Of a DNA stretch of 64,000 bases, positions 16,554 to 31,500 are shown piece by piece. A program made the position numbers and the translations under genes. The stretch's first letter is position 1, and every line of letters begins with the position of its first letter. A model generated the notes under the pieces. That model had not been told where the DNA came from, did no database searches, and saw only the letters and a list, made by a program, of their open reading frames with translations. The DNA is from Streptomyces rimosus (GTDB taxonomy: Bacteria; Actinomycetota; Actinomycetes; Streptomycetales; Streptomycetaceae), in assembly GCF_008704655.1 (NCBI RefSeq), contig NZ_CP023688.1, positions 310,001 to 374,000 of the forward strand, read 5' to 3'.

Positions 16554-16894
16554 CCCGCCATCCGCCGGTGCCGGGCACCCGCGGGGGCGAGGTCCGCGCC
16601 CGGCCCACGCGCCCCGTTCCGCGCGTGCCGCCCGTACGCGGGGACCTGTACACGCCATGACGAGCCGGCCCGAACGGTGACGAGCCGCATACCCGCGACA
16701 CGGGTCCAAGGGAGGCCGGCAGTGCACCCCGGCCTCTTCCAGCAGCATTCTCCCGCCGCCAGCCCGCAAGGTCCGAACGCAGGCCCGCAGAACCTGACCA
16801 CGTGGTCGCAGTACGTGGCGGATGCGGCAAGGGTTACCGCACGCTCGCACCGGACCTCAGGCACAGGGGACCAAGCCCCTGACCTTGCACCGGT
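16554..16894. other. Intergenic region between convergent genes
   Basis: About 340 bp with no supported gene. A small hairpin CAGGGG-ACCAAG-CCCCTG near 16864-16881 lies just before the end of the convergent acetyltransferase gene and may serve as a terminator. Confidence 0.4.
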
Positions 16895-17428
16895 TCACGC
16901 CTGGAACTCTGTGAGATCGATGGCATGGACGCGCAGCGGACGGCCGTGGACCGGGTGTGCCGTCTCGCTTTCCCACTCCATGCCCAGCTTGCGCATGATG
17001 TTCTCGGAGGCGTCGTCACCCACCTGGCTGATGCTGATGACACGATCGAGGCCACGGTCCTGGAGCGCGAACTCCAGCGTGGCATGGGCGGCTTCGGAAG
17101 CGTAACCCTGGCCCCAGAACTGCGGCCCGAACCGCCAGCTGATCGCCACGGCGGGCAACACCTGCGGCAGGAACTCGGGCACGGACAGCCCCGTGCAGCC
17201 GGCCAGTTCCCCCGAGGCCAGCAGCTCAACGGCGAAAAGCCCAAAACCCTCCTCGTCCCACTCCTCCTCCCAGCGCTCGATGGCCTCCGCCGTGTGCTCC
17301 AGGTCGTGCACCGACCCGTCGTCGATCCAGCGCATGACCCGCGGGTCCGCGTCGATGTCCGCCATGGGCGCGAGGTCGTCGTCGTGCCACCGACGGAGCA
17401 GGAGGCGGGGGGTGCGGATCTCGGTCAT
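16895..17428 (-). CDS. GNAT-family N-acetyltransferase (RimJ/RimL type)
   Basis: A 177-residue acetyltransferase beginning MTEIRTPRLLLRRWHDDDLA, the typical RimJ/RimL opening. Core features are VAISWRFGPQFWGQGYASEA (motif A with the acetyl-CoA phosphate-binding loop, Q/RGxGxA form), then ATLEFALQDRGLDRVISISQ and a C-terminal motif B region (NIMRKLGMEWESET). Members acetylate ribosomal-protein N-termini or small-molecule amines; the substrate cannot be predicted. It sits at the edge of the accessory region beside the second integrase relic. Confidence 0.9.
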   Translation of the reverse strand: MTEIRTPRLLLRRWHDDDLAPMADIDADPRVMRWIDDGSVHDLEHTAEAIERWEEEWDEEGFGLFAVELLASGELAGCTGLSVPEFLPQVLPAVAISWRFGPQFWGQGYASEAAHATLEFALQDRGLDRVISISQVGDDASENIMRKLGMEWESETAHPVHGRPLRVHAIDLTEFQA

Positions 17429-17655
17429 GGCACCATCCTGCCGAAGACAAGCGCCTCACCTGTAATCGGCGCTCCCCGTGCCACCACCGGCCGCCGCGGC
17501 CCGCTTCCGGCGCGCCCGCCGCCGCGGCACCGACTGGGCCAGCATCGGAACCGTACTGAACCTGAACAAGGACACTACACGGACCAGCACTCCCCCAACG
17601 GCGGCCGCAGCCGGCATCACACCAGGTCAGTGCCGCCATGCGCCTCCCAAGAAAG

Positions 17656-17740
17656 ACGCCTGACTTGCACTTGTGCAGGCCAGGCGCCCCAGTGGTCGGC
17701 GTGATCACGAGCCTCATCGAGGACAGAATCCCTGCATTAC
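17656..17740 (-). pseudogene. Second tyrosine-integrase tail fragment with hairpin
   Basis: On the minus strand, VLDEARDHADH repeats the C-terminal sequence of the integrase relic near 2860 (AEARDHANH); the DNA GGCGTGATCACGAGCCTC is identical in both. Next to it a hairpin (GACGCCTGACTTGCAC to GTGCAGGCCAGGCGCC, 17656-17690) closely resembles the one at 2647-2685. Only about 12 residues of recognisable integrase remain. The two copies have the same orientation about 15 kb apart. Confidence 0.5.
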
Positions 17741-17868
17741 GAAGGCCATGGGGGCGCCCAGGCAGCCACCGTCCGCGAATCCCCGCGTCTGGCCCTGCTC
17801 GCCGATCCGACCGACAGCACCACCGTGGCCGAAAGCGAAGCGCTCCAGTACCTCCGCAGCGTCGGGAG

Positions 17869-21700
<3,832 letters not shown>

Positions 21701-21708
<8 letters not shown>

Positions 21709-24700
21709 CGCCGAGCTCCCGGTCCACGAAGGCGTAGAGCTGGTCCACGGAGGCCGAGCTCAGCTCGTCCGCCCCGGGCCCCGGCTCGCCGTCCAGCGCG
21801 CGCAGCGCCTCCCGCAGTCGTCCGCGCAGCGCGTCACGCTGCGCGTCCTCGCCGGCCAGCGCCTCCTCCACCGCCTGCGCGAGTCCGAAGAGCCGATCCG
21901 GGCCGCGCTCGGCAGGGCCGTCCGCCGGTTCCTCCGCGCCGGCGGCATCCGGCGCGACCTCCGTACCGAGGTGCGCCGCGAGGATGGCCGGAGTGGGGTG
22001 GTCGAACACCAAGGTGGCGGGCAGGCTCAGACCCGTGGCGGTGTTGAGCCGGTTGCGCAGCTCGACCGAACTCAGTGAGTCGAATCCGAGGTCTCCGAAC
22101 GGACCGTCCGCGGGCACCCCGTCCGCGGACGGGTAGCCGAGCACGGCCGCGATCTGCCCGAGGACCAGGTTGAGCAGCTGCCGGTCCCGTTCGGCGGGGC
22201 TCAGCCGGCCCAGCCTGCGGGCCAGGTCCGCCGGGGATTCGGCGGGCGCGGCGGACCGCGCGGAGCGCCGGCGGCGGGCCGGGCGGACCAGGTCGCGCAG
22301 CAACGGCGGAATGCCCTCCTCTCCCAGGCCGGCCACGGTGACCGGATCCAGCCCGATGGGCACCAGGTGGACCCGGTCCGAGCCGGTCGCGGTGTCCCAG
22401 AGGGCCAGGCCCTGCGCGACGGTCAGGGCGCGGATACCGGTGCGGTCCATGCGGGCCCGGTCGGCGGCGGCCAGTCCGCCGCCCATCCCGTCGGTCGTGC
22501 CGGCCCCGCTGTCCGGCGCCCACAGGCCCCAGCCCAGCGAGCGGGCCGGGAGTCCGGCGGCGGCCCGCTGGTTCATGAGCGCGTCCAGGAAGGCGTTCGC
22601 CGCGGCGTATGCCCCCTGGCCCGCGGTGCCGAACACGCCGGCGGCGGAGGAAAAACACGTGAATGCGGCGAGATCGAGCTCCCGGGTCAGCTCGTGCAGG
22701 TGCCAGGCTCCGTCGGCCTTCGGCGCCAGTACGTTCTCCACCTGCCCCTCGGTCAGCGACTCCACCAAGCCGTCGTCCAGCACACCGGCCGCGTGGACCA
22801 CGGCGGTGAGCGGGTGTGCCGCGGGCACCTCGGCCAGCACCCGGGCCACGTCGTCCCGCCGGGCGACGTCGCCGCGGGCCAGCTCGACGTGCGTGCCGAG
22901 TTCGGCGAGTTCGGCGACCAGTTCCGCGGCGCCGGGGCTCTCCGCGCCGCGGCGCGAGAGGAGCAGCAGCCTGCGGGCGCCCCGGCTTGCCAGATGCCGG
23001 GCCAGCGTGCGGCCCAGCGACCCGAGCCCACCGGTGATCAGTACGGTGCCGTCGGGATCGGGCGTGCGGGCGGCCGAGCCGTCGTCGCTCTCCGCCGGAC
23101 GGTCGTCGCGGTGCAGCCGGGGCACCAGCAGCTCGCCCGCGCGCAACGCCACCTGGGGCTCACGGGCCGCGGACGCGACGGCGACCGCGTCGCGCAACGC
23201 GGTGTCGGCCGGCTCGTCGACGTCGACCAGCAGGAGGCGACCCGGGTACTCGTTCTGTGCCGAGCGAGCCAGCCCGTAGGCCGCGGACAGTGCCAGGTCG
23301 GGTTCGTCACCCGTACGTACGCCGAGCGCGCGCTCGGTGCGGACCACCAGCAGCGAACCGGCGAACCGCTGGTCGGTGAGCCACTTTCGCAGGTATCCGG
23401 TCAGCTCGGTGAGCGCGGCGCGGACCCGTGCGGTGACGTCGTCCCCTGCGGGACGGGCCGGGCGTAGCACCACCACCGGCGGCACCGGGCCCTCCGCGTC
23501 CGCCAGCGCCGCGAGGTCGAGCCCGCCGGTCCCGGGGTCGTGCCACTCACCGGAATCGTCCACTGTGGATGGCCGGTGTACGGGCACCCAGTCCTGTACG
23601 AGCAGTTCCGCGCCGTCCTCGGCCGGTCCCAGCAGGTAGGACTCGTCGGCGGGCAGCGGCCGGAACACCAGGGAGTCCGCCGTGGCCACGGTGGCACCGG
23701 TCTCGTCCGCCAGTGTGATCGCCACGTCACCGTTCCCGCCGGTGGCGTGCACCCGCACCGTCGAGGCTCCGGCCCGGAACAGCGACAGTCCCGACCAGGA
23801 GAACGGCATCGAGCCGTTGCCCTCGTCGATCCCGTCCAGCTGGGGGCCGAGGCCGACCGCGTGCAGTGCCGCGTCCAGCAGCGCCGGATGCAGGCTGTAG
23901 CGCTTCGCGTCCCCCGCCGCTTCGGCGGGCAGGGCGACCTCGGCGAACATCTCCGAGCTCCCGTCGGGATGGTCGCGCTGCCAGAGGGTCCGCAGACCTC
24001 GAAACGCGCCCTCGTAGCTGAAGTGCCTGCCCTCCACCACCTCGTCGTAGACGTCCGCCACCGGGATCTCCCGCACATCCCGCGGCGGCCAGTGCGCGAG
24101 GGTCGTGTCCGGCGTCGCGGTGCGGATGCCCAGGTAGCCGAAGGCGTGGGACCGCCAGGGGCCCGGCTCGGTCCGGCCCACGCCCTCCGGCCGGGAGTAC
24201 ACCCGCACCGGGCGGCGGCCGGTCTCCTCGGTGGTGCCCACCACCACCTGCACCGACACCCCACCGTGCTCCGGCAGGACCAGCGGCGCCTCGACGGTCA
24301 GCTGTTCGAGCAGGTCGCAGCCGACGTGCTCGCCCGCGGCCAGCGCGAGTTCCACGAAGCCGGTGCCGGCCAGCAGGGGGATGCCGCGCACCCGGTGGCC
24401 CCCCAGCCAGGAGTGCGACTGGAGGGACAGCCTGCCGGTGAGCAGCACGCCGTCGCCCTCGGCCGCGGACACCATGGCGCCCAGCAGCGGGTGGCCCACC
24501 GGGAGCAGCCCGGTGGAACGCAGGTTCAGCCCGTTCCCGTCCGGCACCAGCCAGTACCTCTCGTGCTGGAACGCGTAGCCGGGCAGGTCCGCCGTCCTGG
24601 CGGGCGCGGCGGGCAGTACGGCGGGCCAGTCCACCTCCACGCCGTGCGTGTGCAGCGCGCCGAGGGCGAGCAGCACGTCCTTGGTCTCGTCCCGATCGGC

Positions 24701-27283
24701 CCCGCGCAGGGTGGGGACCCTCGCCTCGTCCGGTCCGGCATCGCGCCCGGCCAGCGCGGAAAGCACGGCGCCCGGGCCCAGTTCGAGCAGGACGCGCGCA
24801 CCGGCCTCGCGTGCGGTGCGCAGCCCGTCGTGGAACCGCACCGCCTGCCGGACGTGCTCAGTCCAGTACTCCGGCGAGCGCAACTGCTCCGCCGTGGCCG
24901 GCTCGCCGGTGACGTTGGAGATCACCGTGATTTCCGGGTCATGCGCCGTCAACCCGGCCACCACCGTGCCGAACTCGGCCAGCATCGGCTCCATCAGCGG
25001 CGAGTGGAACGCGTGGCTGACCCGCAGCCGCCGGGTCCGCCGGCCCCGGCCCGCCCAGTCGGCCTCCAGTTCCGTGATGTCTTCGTCCGCGCCGGAGACG
25101 ACCACCGTGTCCGAGGCGTTCACCGCCGCGACGGACACCCGCCGCTCGCGCCCCGCCAGCCAGGGGGCCAGGTCCTGCTCGGTGCCCTGTACAGACAGCA
25201 TCGCGCCGCCCTCGGGCAGCGCGGCCATCAGGCGGCCTCTGGCGGCCACCAGCCGGACCGCGTCCGGCAGCGACCACACCCCGGCTACGTGCGCCGCGCT
25301 GATCTCCCCGATCGAATGTCCCAGCAGCAGGTCCGGGCGCACACCCCAGGAGTGCATCAGCCGGAACAGCGCGACCTCCACCGCGAACAGGGCGGCCTGG
25401 GCGTAGTCGGTGCGGTCGAGCAGGTCCGGTTCGCCATCGAGCACGGTCCGCAGCGGACGCTCCAGCTCCCGGTCGAACAGCTCGCACACCTCGTCGAACG
25501 CCTCGGCGAACACCGGAAAGGAGGCGGCGAGCTGCCGTCCCATGCCGGGCCGCTGCGCGCCCTGGCCGGTGAACAGCACGCACACCCCGCCGCCGGCCGC
25601 GGTGCCCACCGCCACATCGGGGACACGCCCGGTGTCGAGGTGGCCGCGCAGCGCGGAGATGAGTTCGGCCCGGTCCCGGCCGGGCACTGCCAGCCGGTGG
25701 CGGAAGTGGGTGCGGCGGGTGGCCAACACGTACGCCAGGCCCTCGGCGGAAGGAGCGTGGCCGGACTCGGCGAAGGCCAGCAGCCGGGTCGCCTGGGCGC
25801 GCAGCGCGTCCTCGGTCCGGCCCGACACCGTCCACACCAGACCGGCGGACGGCACCGCGGGCTCCGGCGCCTTTGGCTCGACGTGCTGTTCCAGCACGAC
25901 ATGGGCGTTGGTGCCGCTGATCCCGAAGGAGGAGACGGCGGCGCGGCGCGCCCGGCCGGTCTCCGGCCAGGGCACCGCATCGGCGAGCACGCTCACCCCG
26001 TCCACTCCCCAGTCCACCTTCGGGGTGGGGCTGTCCACGTGCAGCGTCTTCGGCGCGAGACCGTGCCGCATCGCCATGATCATCTTGATGATGCCGGCCA
26101 CGCCGGCCGCGGCCTGCGTATGCCCGATGTTGGACTTCAGCGAGCCCAGCAGCAGCGGCCGGCCGGGCGGCCGGTTCTGTCCATAGGTCGCCACCAGCGC
26201 GGTGCCCTCCACCGGGTCGCCGAGCGGGGTGCCGGTGCCGTGCGCCTCGACCACGTCGACGTCCTGGGCGGACAGTCCGGCGTCGGCGAGCGCGGTACGG
26301 ATCACCTCCTGCTGGGCGGTGCCGTTGGGCGCGGAGAGCCCGTTGCTGGTGCCGTCGGAGTTGACCGCCGAGCCGCGCAGCACCGCGAGCACCTGATGGC
26401 CGTGCCGCCGCGCGTCGGACAGCCGCTCCAGTACGAGAAGACCCGCCCCCTCGGCCCAGATCGAGCCGTTCGCCCCGGCCGCGAACGCCTTGATCCGGGC
26501 GTCCCGGGAGGTGACGCCCTGGCCGCAGAACTCGACGAACGTCTCCGGAGTGCTCAGCACCGTCACACCGCCCGCCAGCGCAATCGGGCACTCGCCGGCG
26601 CGCAGGGCCCGCATCGCGAGGTGGGCGGCGACCAGGGAGGACGAGCAGGCGGTGTCCACGGTGAGGGCCGGGCCGTGGAGGCCCAGGGCGTAGCTGATCC
26701 GGCCCGAGATCACGCTCATGGTGTTGCCGGTGATGCCGTACTGGGAGAACTGGTCGGTGCCTTGCCAGAGCATCTCGTAGTCGTTGCTGGACGCGCCGAC
26801 GAAAACCCCGGCCCGCTCGCCCACCAGCGAGTCCGGCAGGATGCCGGCGGACTCCAGTGCCTCCCAGGCCAGCTCCAGCACCAACCGCTGCTGCGGATCC
26901 ATCACCAGCGCCTCGCGCGGGGAGATCCCGAAGAACGCGGGGTCGAAATCGCCCGCTCCGCTCAGGAAGCCGCCCTCGCGCACGTAGGTCCGCCGCGCCT
27001 GCTGGGAGTCCGGATCGGGGTCGTAGAGCTCCTCGATCGGCCAGTGCCGGTCCTCGGGGAAAGCCGAGATGGCGTCCGTGCCCGCGGCCACCAGGTCCCA
27101 CAGCTGGGCGGGCGAGGCCACGTCGCCGGGCAGCCGGCACGACATGCCGATCACCGCGATCGGCTCGGCGGACTGCTCGGTCGCGTCACGCAACTGCTCG
27201 CGGGTGCGTAACAGATCGGCGGTGACCCTTTTCAGATAGTGCCGGAGCGTGCTGACTTCATCGGGACTGACTTCGTCGGGCAT
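21701..27283 (-). CDS. Type I PKS, one module: KS - AT(malonyl) - DH(atypical) - KR - ACP
   Basis: A 1860-residue protein. N-terminal docking coil [20 protein letters not shown] at 12-31. KS has [10 protein letters not shown] (Cys near 211), [12 protein letters not shown] and [14 protein letters not shown] has [15 protein letters not shown] (Ser near 657) and HAFH (near 758), predicting malonyl-CoA. DH (about 925-1210) keeps the His of HRVRG and [10 protein letters not shown], but HxxxGxxxxP ends in Ala (LLAG) and the YGPxF motif reads SYEGAFRGL, so activity is doubtful. KR has [18 protein letters not shown] (B-type LDD) and catalytic Tyr in GQGAYAAAN (near 1558). ACP has GFDSLS (near 1733). 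No ER. The C-terminal helix [15 protein letters not shown] should dock onto PKS3. Start ATG 27283 follows AGGGAG. Confidence 0.93.
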
Positions 27284-27310
27284 GAGCGACTCCCTGCGAC
27301 GGATGGCCGG

Positions 27311-28573
27311 TCAGAGTTGGAAAGTGATCCGTTCGGTGTCGAGGCCGCGGACGACCACGTGCCTGCGATAGCTCAGTGAGTCCTCGTGCACGTGAAAGCC
27401 GCGCAGCCGGCGAGCCAGCTCACCGAACACGATCTCCGCCTCCAGCCGGGCCAGACTGCTACCGAGGCAGAAGTGCGCGCCGGCGCCGAAGGCGAGGTTC
27501 ATCACGGCCGGCTTCCGGTCCGCGATGAACCGATCCGCCTTCGGGTGCACCCGCTCGTCCCTGTTGCCGGACGCGAGGACCAGGGTGACCACCGAGCCCT
27601 CGGGGATGTCGATGCCGTTGATCCGGTCGGACCGCAGCGCGACCCGGCCGGTCAGCATGATCGGGCAGTCGTAGCGCAGCGCCTCGCCGACCACGTCGCC
27701 GACGATCGCCGGGTTCTGCCGGAGCAGCTGGAACTGCTCCGGGTGGCGCGACATCGCGAGCAGGCCGTTGGTGATCAGGTTCGTGGTGGACTCGTGGGCC
27801 GCGGTGAACACGGTCACCACGACGTTCGTCACCTCACGCCGGCTCAGTCCGCGCCCGTTCTCCTGCGTGGAGATCAGACTGGAGATGAGGTCCTCGCCGG
27901 GGTTGCGGCGGCGCTTGTGGATGAGGTTCGCGAAGTAGCCGTGCAGTTCGGTGGTGGTACGGATGATGCGGACGAGTTCCTCGCGGTCGAACATCGCGGT
28001 GGAGTGGAAGCTGGCCACCAGCGTGGGCAGCTCCGTGGACAGCGCCATGTCGCTGGACCACTCCCGCAGCATCGGGATGTCCTCGCGCGGGATGCCCAGG
28101 AGCGTCGCGATGACCCGCAGCGAGAGCACCGCGGCCAGGTCCTGCACGCCGTCGAACTCGCCGTCGGCCAGGCAGTCGCGAAGCAGTTCGTCCACGATCT
28201 CGCGGATCCACGGCTCGAAGCGCGCGGTGATCCGTGGTGTGAATGCCTTGCTGACCAGGTTCCGCTGCCGCCCGTGTCCGGGATCGTCCATGAAGAAGAT
28301 CGAGTTGAGCACCGGCTCGTCGCCGCGGTCGCCGAAGAGTTCCCGCATCCCCGGCGCGTTGAACGTGTCACTGCCCATGGTCGGGTGGCTCTTGAGCACC
28401 GCCAGACAACTGGCGTGGTCGCTCAGCAGCAGGGAACCGTCCGACGTCCACATCGGACCTTGCTCCCGCCACCGCTCGAACAGCGGGTAGGGGTTCGCGA
28501 GCACCTCCCGGTCGAGCAGGGCGTGCAGCGGGTTGTCGAGCACGGTGGCCGGCGGGCGGCTCGGCACTGACAT
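27311..28573 (-). CDS. Cytochrome P450 within the PKS operon
   Basis: A 420-residue bacterial P450. It shows the I-helix VFTAAHESTTNLI (acid-alcohol pair present as Glu-Ser rather than the usual Glu/Asp-Thr), the K-helix ExxR in GEALRYD, and the heme-binding loop FGAGAHFCLG with the axial Cys. The C-helix region DDPGHGRQRNLVSKAF matches class I actinobacterial enzymes that hydroxylate or epoxidise polyketides and need external ferredoxin and reductase, neither of which is encoded nearby. The ATG at 28573 lies 3 nt after the PKS1 stop behind ACAGGAG; the stop is 27 nt before PKS2. Tight coupling makes a tailoring role very likely; the oxidised position is unknown. Confidence 0.95.
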   Translation of the reverse strand: MSVPSRPPATVLDNPLHALLDREVLANPYPLFERWREQGPMWTSDGSLLLSDHASCLAVLKSHPTMGSDTFNAPGMRELFGDRGDEPVLNSIFFMDDPGHGRQRNLVSKAFTPRITARFEPWIREIVDELLRDCLADGEFDGVQDLAAVLSLRVIATLLGIPREDIPMLREWSSDMALSTELPTLVASFHSTAMFDREELVRIIRTTTELHGYFANLIHKRRRNPGEDLISSLISTQENGRGLSRREVTNVVVTVFTAAHESTTNLITNGLLAMSRHPEQFQLLRQNPAIVGDVVGEALRYDCPIMLTGRVALRSDRINGIDIPEGSVVTLVLASGNRDERVHPKADRFIADRKPAVMNLAFGAGAHFCLGSSLARLEAEIVFGELARRLRGFHVHEDSLSYRRHVVVRGLDTERITFQL

Positions 28574-28576
28574 GGG

Positions 28577-31500
28577 CTAACTCCTGTCCGTGGCACGGCC
28601 GGCAGTGCGACCGGTGTCCGTTTTCGCGTCGTCGAGCACTCCGTCGATCAGCCTGAACATCTCGTCGTCCGTGGCGCCGCTCAGGTCGGGCACCGCGGTC
28701 TGCTCATCGGCGGCGCCGTCTTCCTGGCTGCGCAGCAGGCGCCGCAGTGTCGTAGTGATCTCCTCGGGGACGGGCGCGGACGGCGGCCGCCGGAGCAGGG
28801 CCGCCTCCAGCTCCCTCAGGCGGTCCAGCACGACCCGTTCGGCCGGGTCGCCCTCGTCGACACCGAGCGCGTCGCCGAGGTACCGGGCCAGCGCGGCGGC
28901 GGTGGGATGGTCGTAGACCGCGGAGGCCGCCAGCGGCACTCCGGTGTCCGCGCCGAGCAGGTTGCGCAGCCGGACCCCGGCCAGCGAGTCCAGGCCCAGC
29001 TCCTTGAACGGCCGGTGCGCGTCCAGGCTTTCGGCCGGCCGGCCCGAAACGACGGCGACCCGGGCGGTGACCAGCTCCAGCAGCACCGACGACCGCCGCT
29101 GCGGCTCGGTGGCCGCCAGCCGTTCCCGCAGCGCGCTCGCGGGTTCGGGCCCGGTGTCCGCGCCCACGCCCGGCAGTCCGGAGCACAGGCGCCCCGGCCG
29201 TACGGCGGCGAACCGCGGCCAGTCCACGGCACCGGCCACGTACTGCGCCGCACCGCCGGACAGTGCCCGCTCCAGCGCGTCCAGCGCCCGGTCGGCGGGC
29301 ATCGGCGTGGCGCCGCTGTCCGACTGCGGGCCGACGGGCCAGGACGTGGTCATCCCGGTGTCCAGCCAGGGGCCCCACGCCAGGCTCGTCGCGGGCAGGC
29401 CGCCGGCCTGTCGATGGGCTGCCAGCGCTTCCACGACGGCGTTGGCCGCGGCGTAGTTGCCCTGTCCCGGTGAGCCCGCGGTGCCGGCCAGGGAGGAGCA
29501 CAGTACGAAGAAGCGCAGCGGCCGGCCGGCGGTCAGCTCGTGCAGGAACCGCGCGCCGTCCGCCTTCGCCGCGAACACCCGCGCCAGCCGGTCCTCGGAC
29601 AGCGCCTCCAGCACCCCGTCGTCAAGCACACCGGCGGCGTGCACCACACCGGTGAGCGACCGCCCGGCGAGCAGCCCGGCCAGCGCCTCGCGGTCCGCCA
29701 CGTCGCAGCCGGCGATCTCGACCTCGGTACCCAGCGCGGTGAGTTCGGCGCGCAATTCCGTCGCGCCAGGGGTGTCCACGCCCCGACGGCCGACCAGGAG
29801 CAGGCGTTCCGCGCCCCGGACCGCCAGCCGGCGGGCGACGTGCGCGCCGATGCCGCCCAGCCCACCGGTGATCAGCACGGTGCCGATGGGCTCCGTCGTG
29901 GCGGGTTCGGTGCGGGGCACCGGGACCAGGCGCCTGGCGTACAGCCGCCCGTCCCGGATCGCGATCTCGTCCCTGGCGGCCAGCGCGGCGGGCAGCGCGG
30001 CCAGGTCCTCCACGGCCGGTCGCGGCGGCAGGTCCACCAGGCCGCCGTACAGCCGGGGCGCTTCCATGCCCGCGACCCGGACCAGCCCGCACACGGCGGC
30101 CTGTTCCGGATGCGGCACGGTGTCCGCCGTGTCGGCCCGTACGGCGCCGCTGGTGACCGACCACAGGGGCGTGTCCGCGCCTCTGGAGAGCAGCGCCCGC
30201 AGCAGCGCCAGGGTGGCGGCCAGGCCGGTCGGCACCCGCGGCGTGTCCGGGCCCTCGGCCATCGCCAGGAGGGACACGATGCCGCCGCCCGGCAGGTCGG
30301 GCAGCAGCCGGTCCCAGTGCTCGCCGTCCACGGCATCGCCGCGCACGGTGCGGGTCCCCTCGCCCAGTACGCCCGCCACGTCCTCGGTGAGCCGGTCCCA
30401 GTCCGCGCCCGGCGGGGCCACCACCAGCCACGGCCCCGGCGCGTCGGCGACCGGGCCGGGGACGGGCAGCGGCGGCCACTCGACACCGTGCAGCAGAGGG
30501 TCGGCGGCGGCCTCGTCGTCGTCGGGCAGCCAGAACCGCTGCCGGGTGAACGCGTAACCGGGCAGTGGCACCGTCCGCCCGCCCGCGCACCAGGCCGCCC
30601 AGTCCACGTCGACCCCCCGGGTGTGCGCGGTCGCCAACGCCGTCAGCAGGCCGTGCACCTCGTCGGCGTCCTGCCGTAGCACCGGCAGGAAACCGTCACC
30701 GCCCAGCGCCTCCTGGCCGAGCGCGCTGAGCGTCGCGCCCGGTCCCAGCTCCAGGTAGGTGCTGGTGCCCGCCGCGTCCAGAGCGCGCAGGCAGTCGTGG
30801 AAGCGCACCGGTTCCCGCGCATGCCGGACCCAGTACTCCGGGTCGCGGAGCTCTTCGGTGACCCGTGCGCCGGTCACCGAGGACACGACCGGAATCTCCG
30901 GTGTCCGGAAGTCCAGTCCGGCCAGCACCTCCCGGAAGGGGTCCAGAACCGGGTCCATGTGGTGGGAGTGGAACGCGTGCGGCACCGCCAGGCGGTGCGC
31001 GTGGGCCACCCGCTGCGAGATCTCCCGCACCGCGTCCGCGTCCCCGGCGAGCACCACCGAGGCGGGCCCGTTCACCGCGGCCAGCGCCACGCGGTCCTCG
31101 CGGCCGCGCAGCAGTTCCGGCACGTCGGCTTCCGGTACCGGGACCGCCACCATCGCGCCCTCGCCGCCGAGTTCGCGCATCAGCCGCCCGCGCGCGGCCA
31201 CCAGTGCGCAGGCGTCGGCCAGCGAGAACACGCCCGCGGCGTGCGCCGCGGCGAGTTCGCCGACCGAGTGCCCGGCCACCGCGTCCGGCCGCACCCCCAG
31301 CGTGGTGAGCAGCCGGAACACCGCCACCTGTACCGCGAACACCGCGGCCTGCGCATGGTCGGTGCGTTCCCCGGGTCCGTCCCGGAGGATCTCGGCGAGC
31401 GGCCGGTCCAGCAGCGGGTCCAGCTCGGCGGCGATCTCCTGGAGGGCCGCCGCGAACGCCGGTACCCGTTCCCGGAGCGACGTGGCCATGTCCGCGTACT

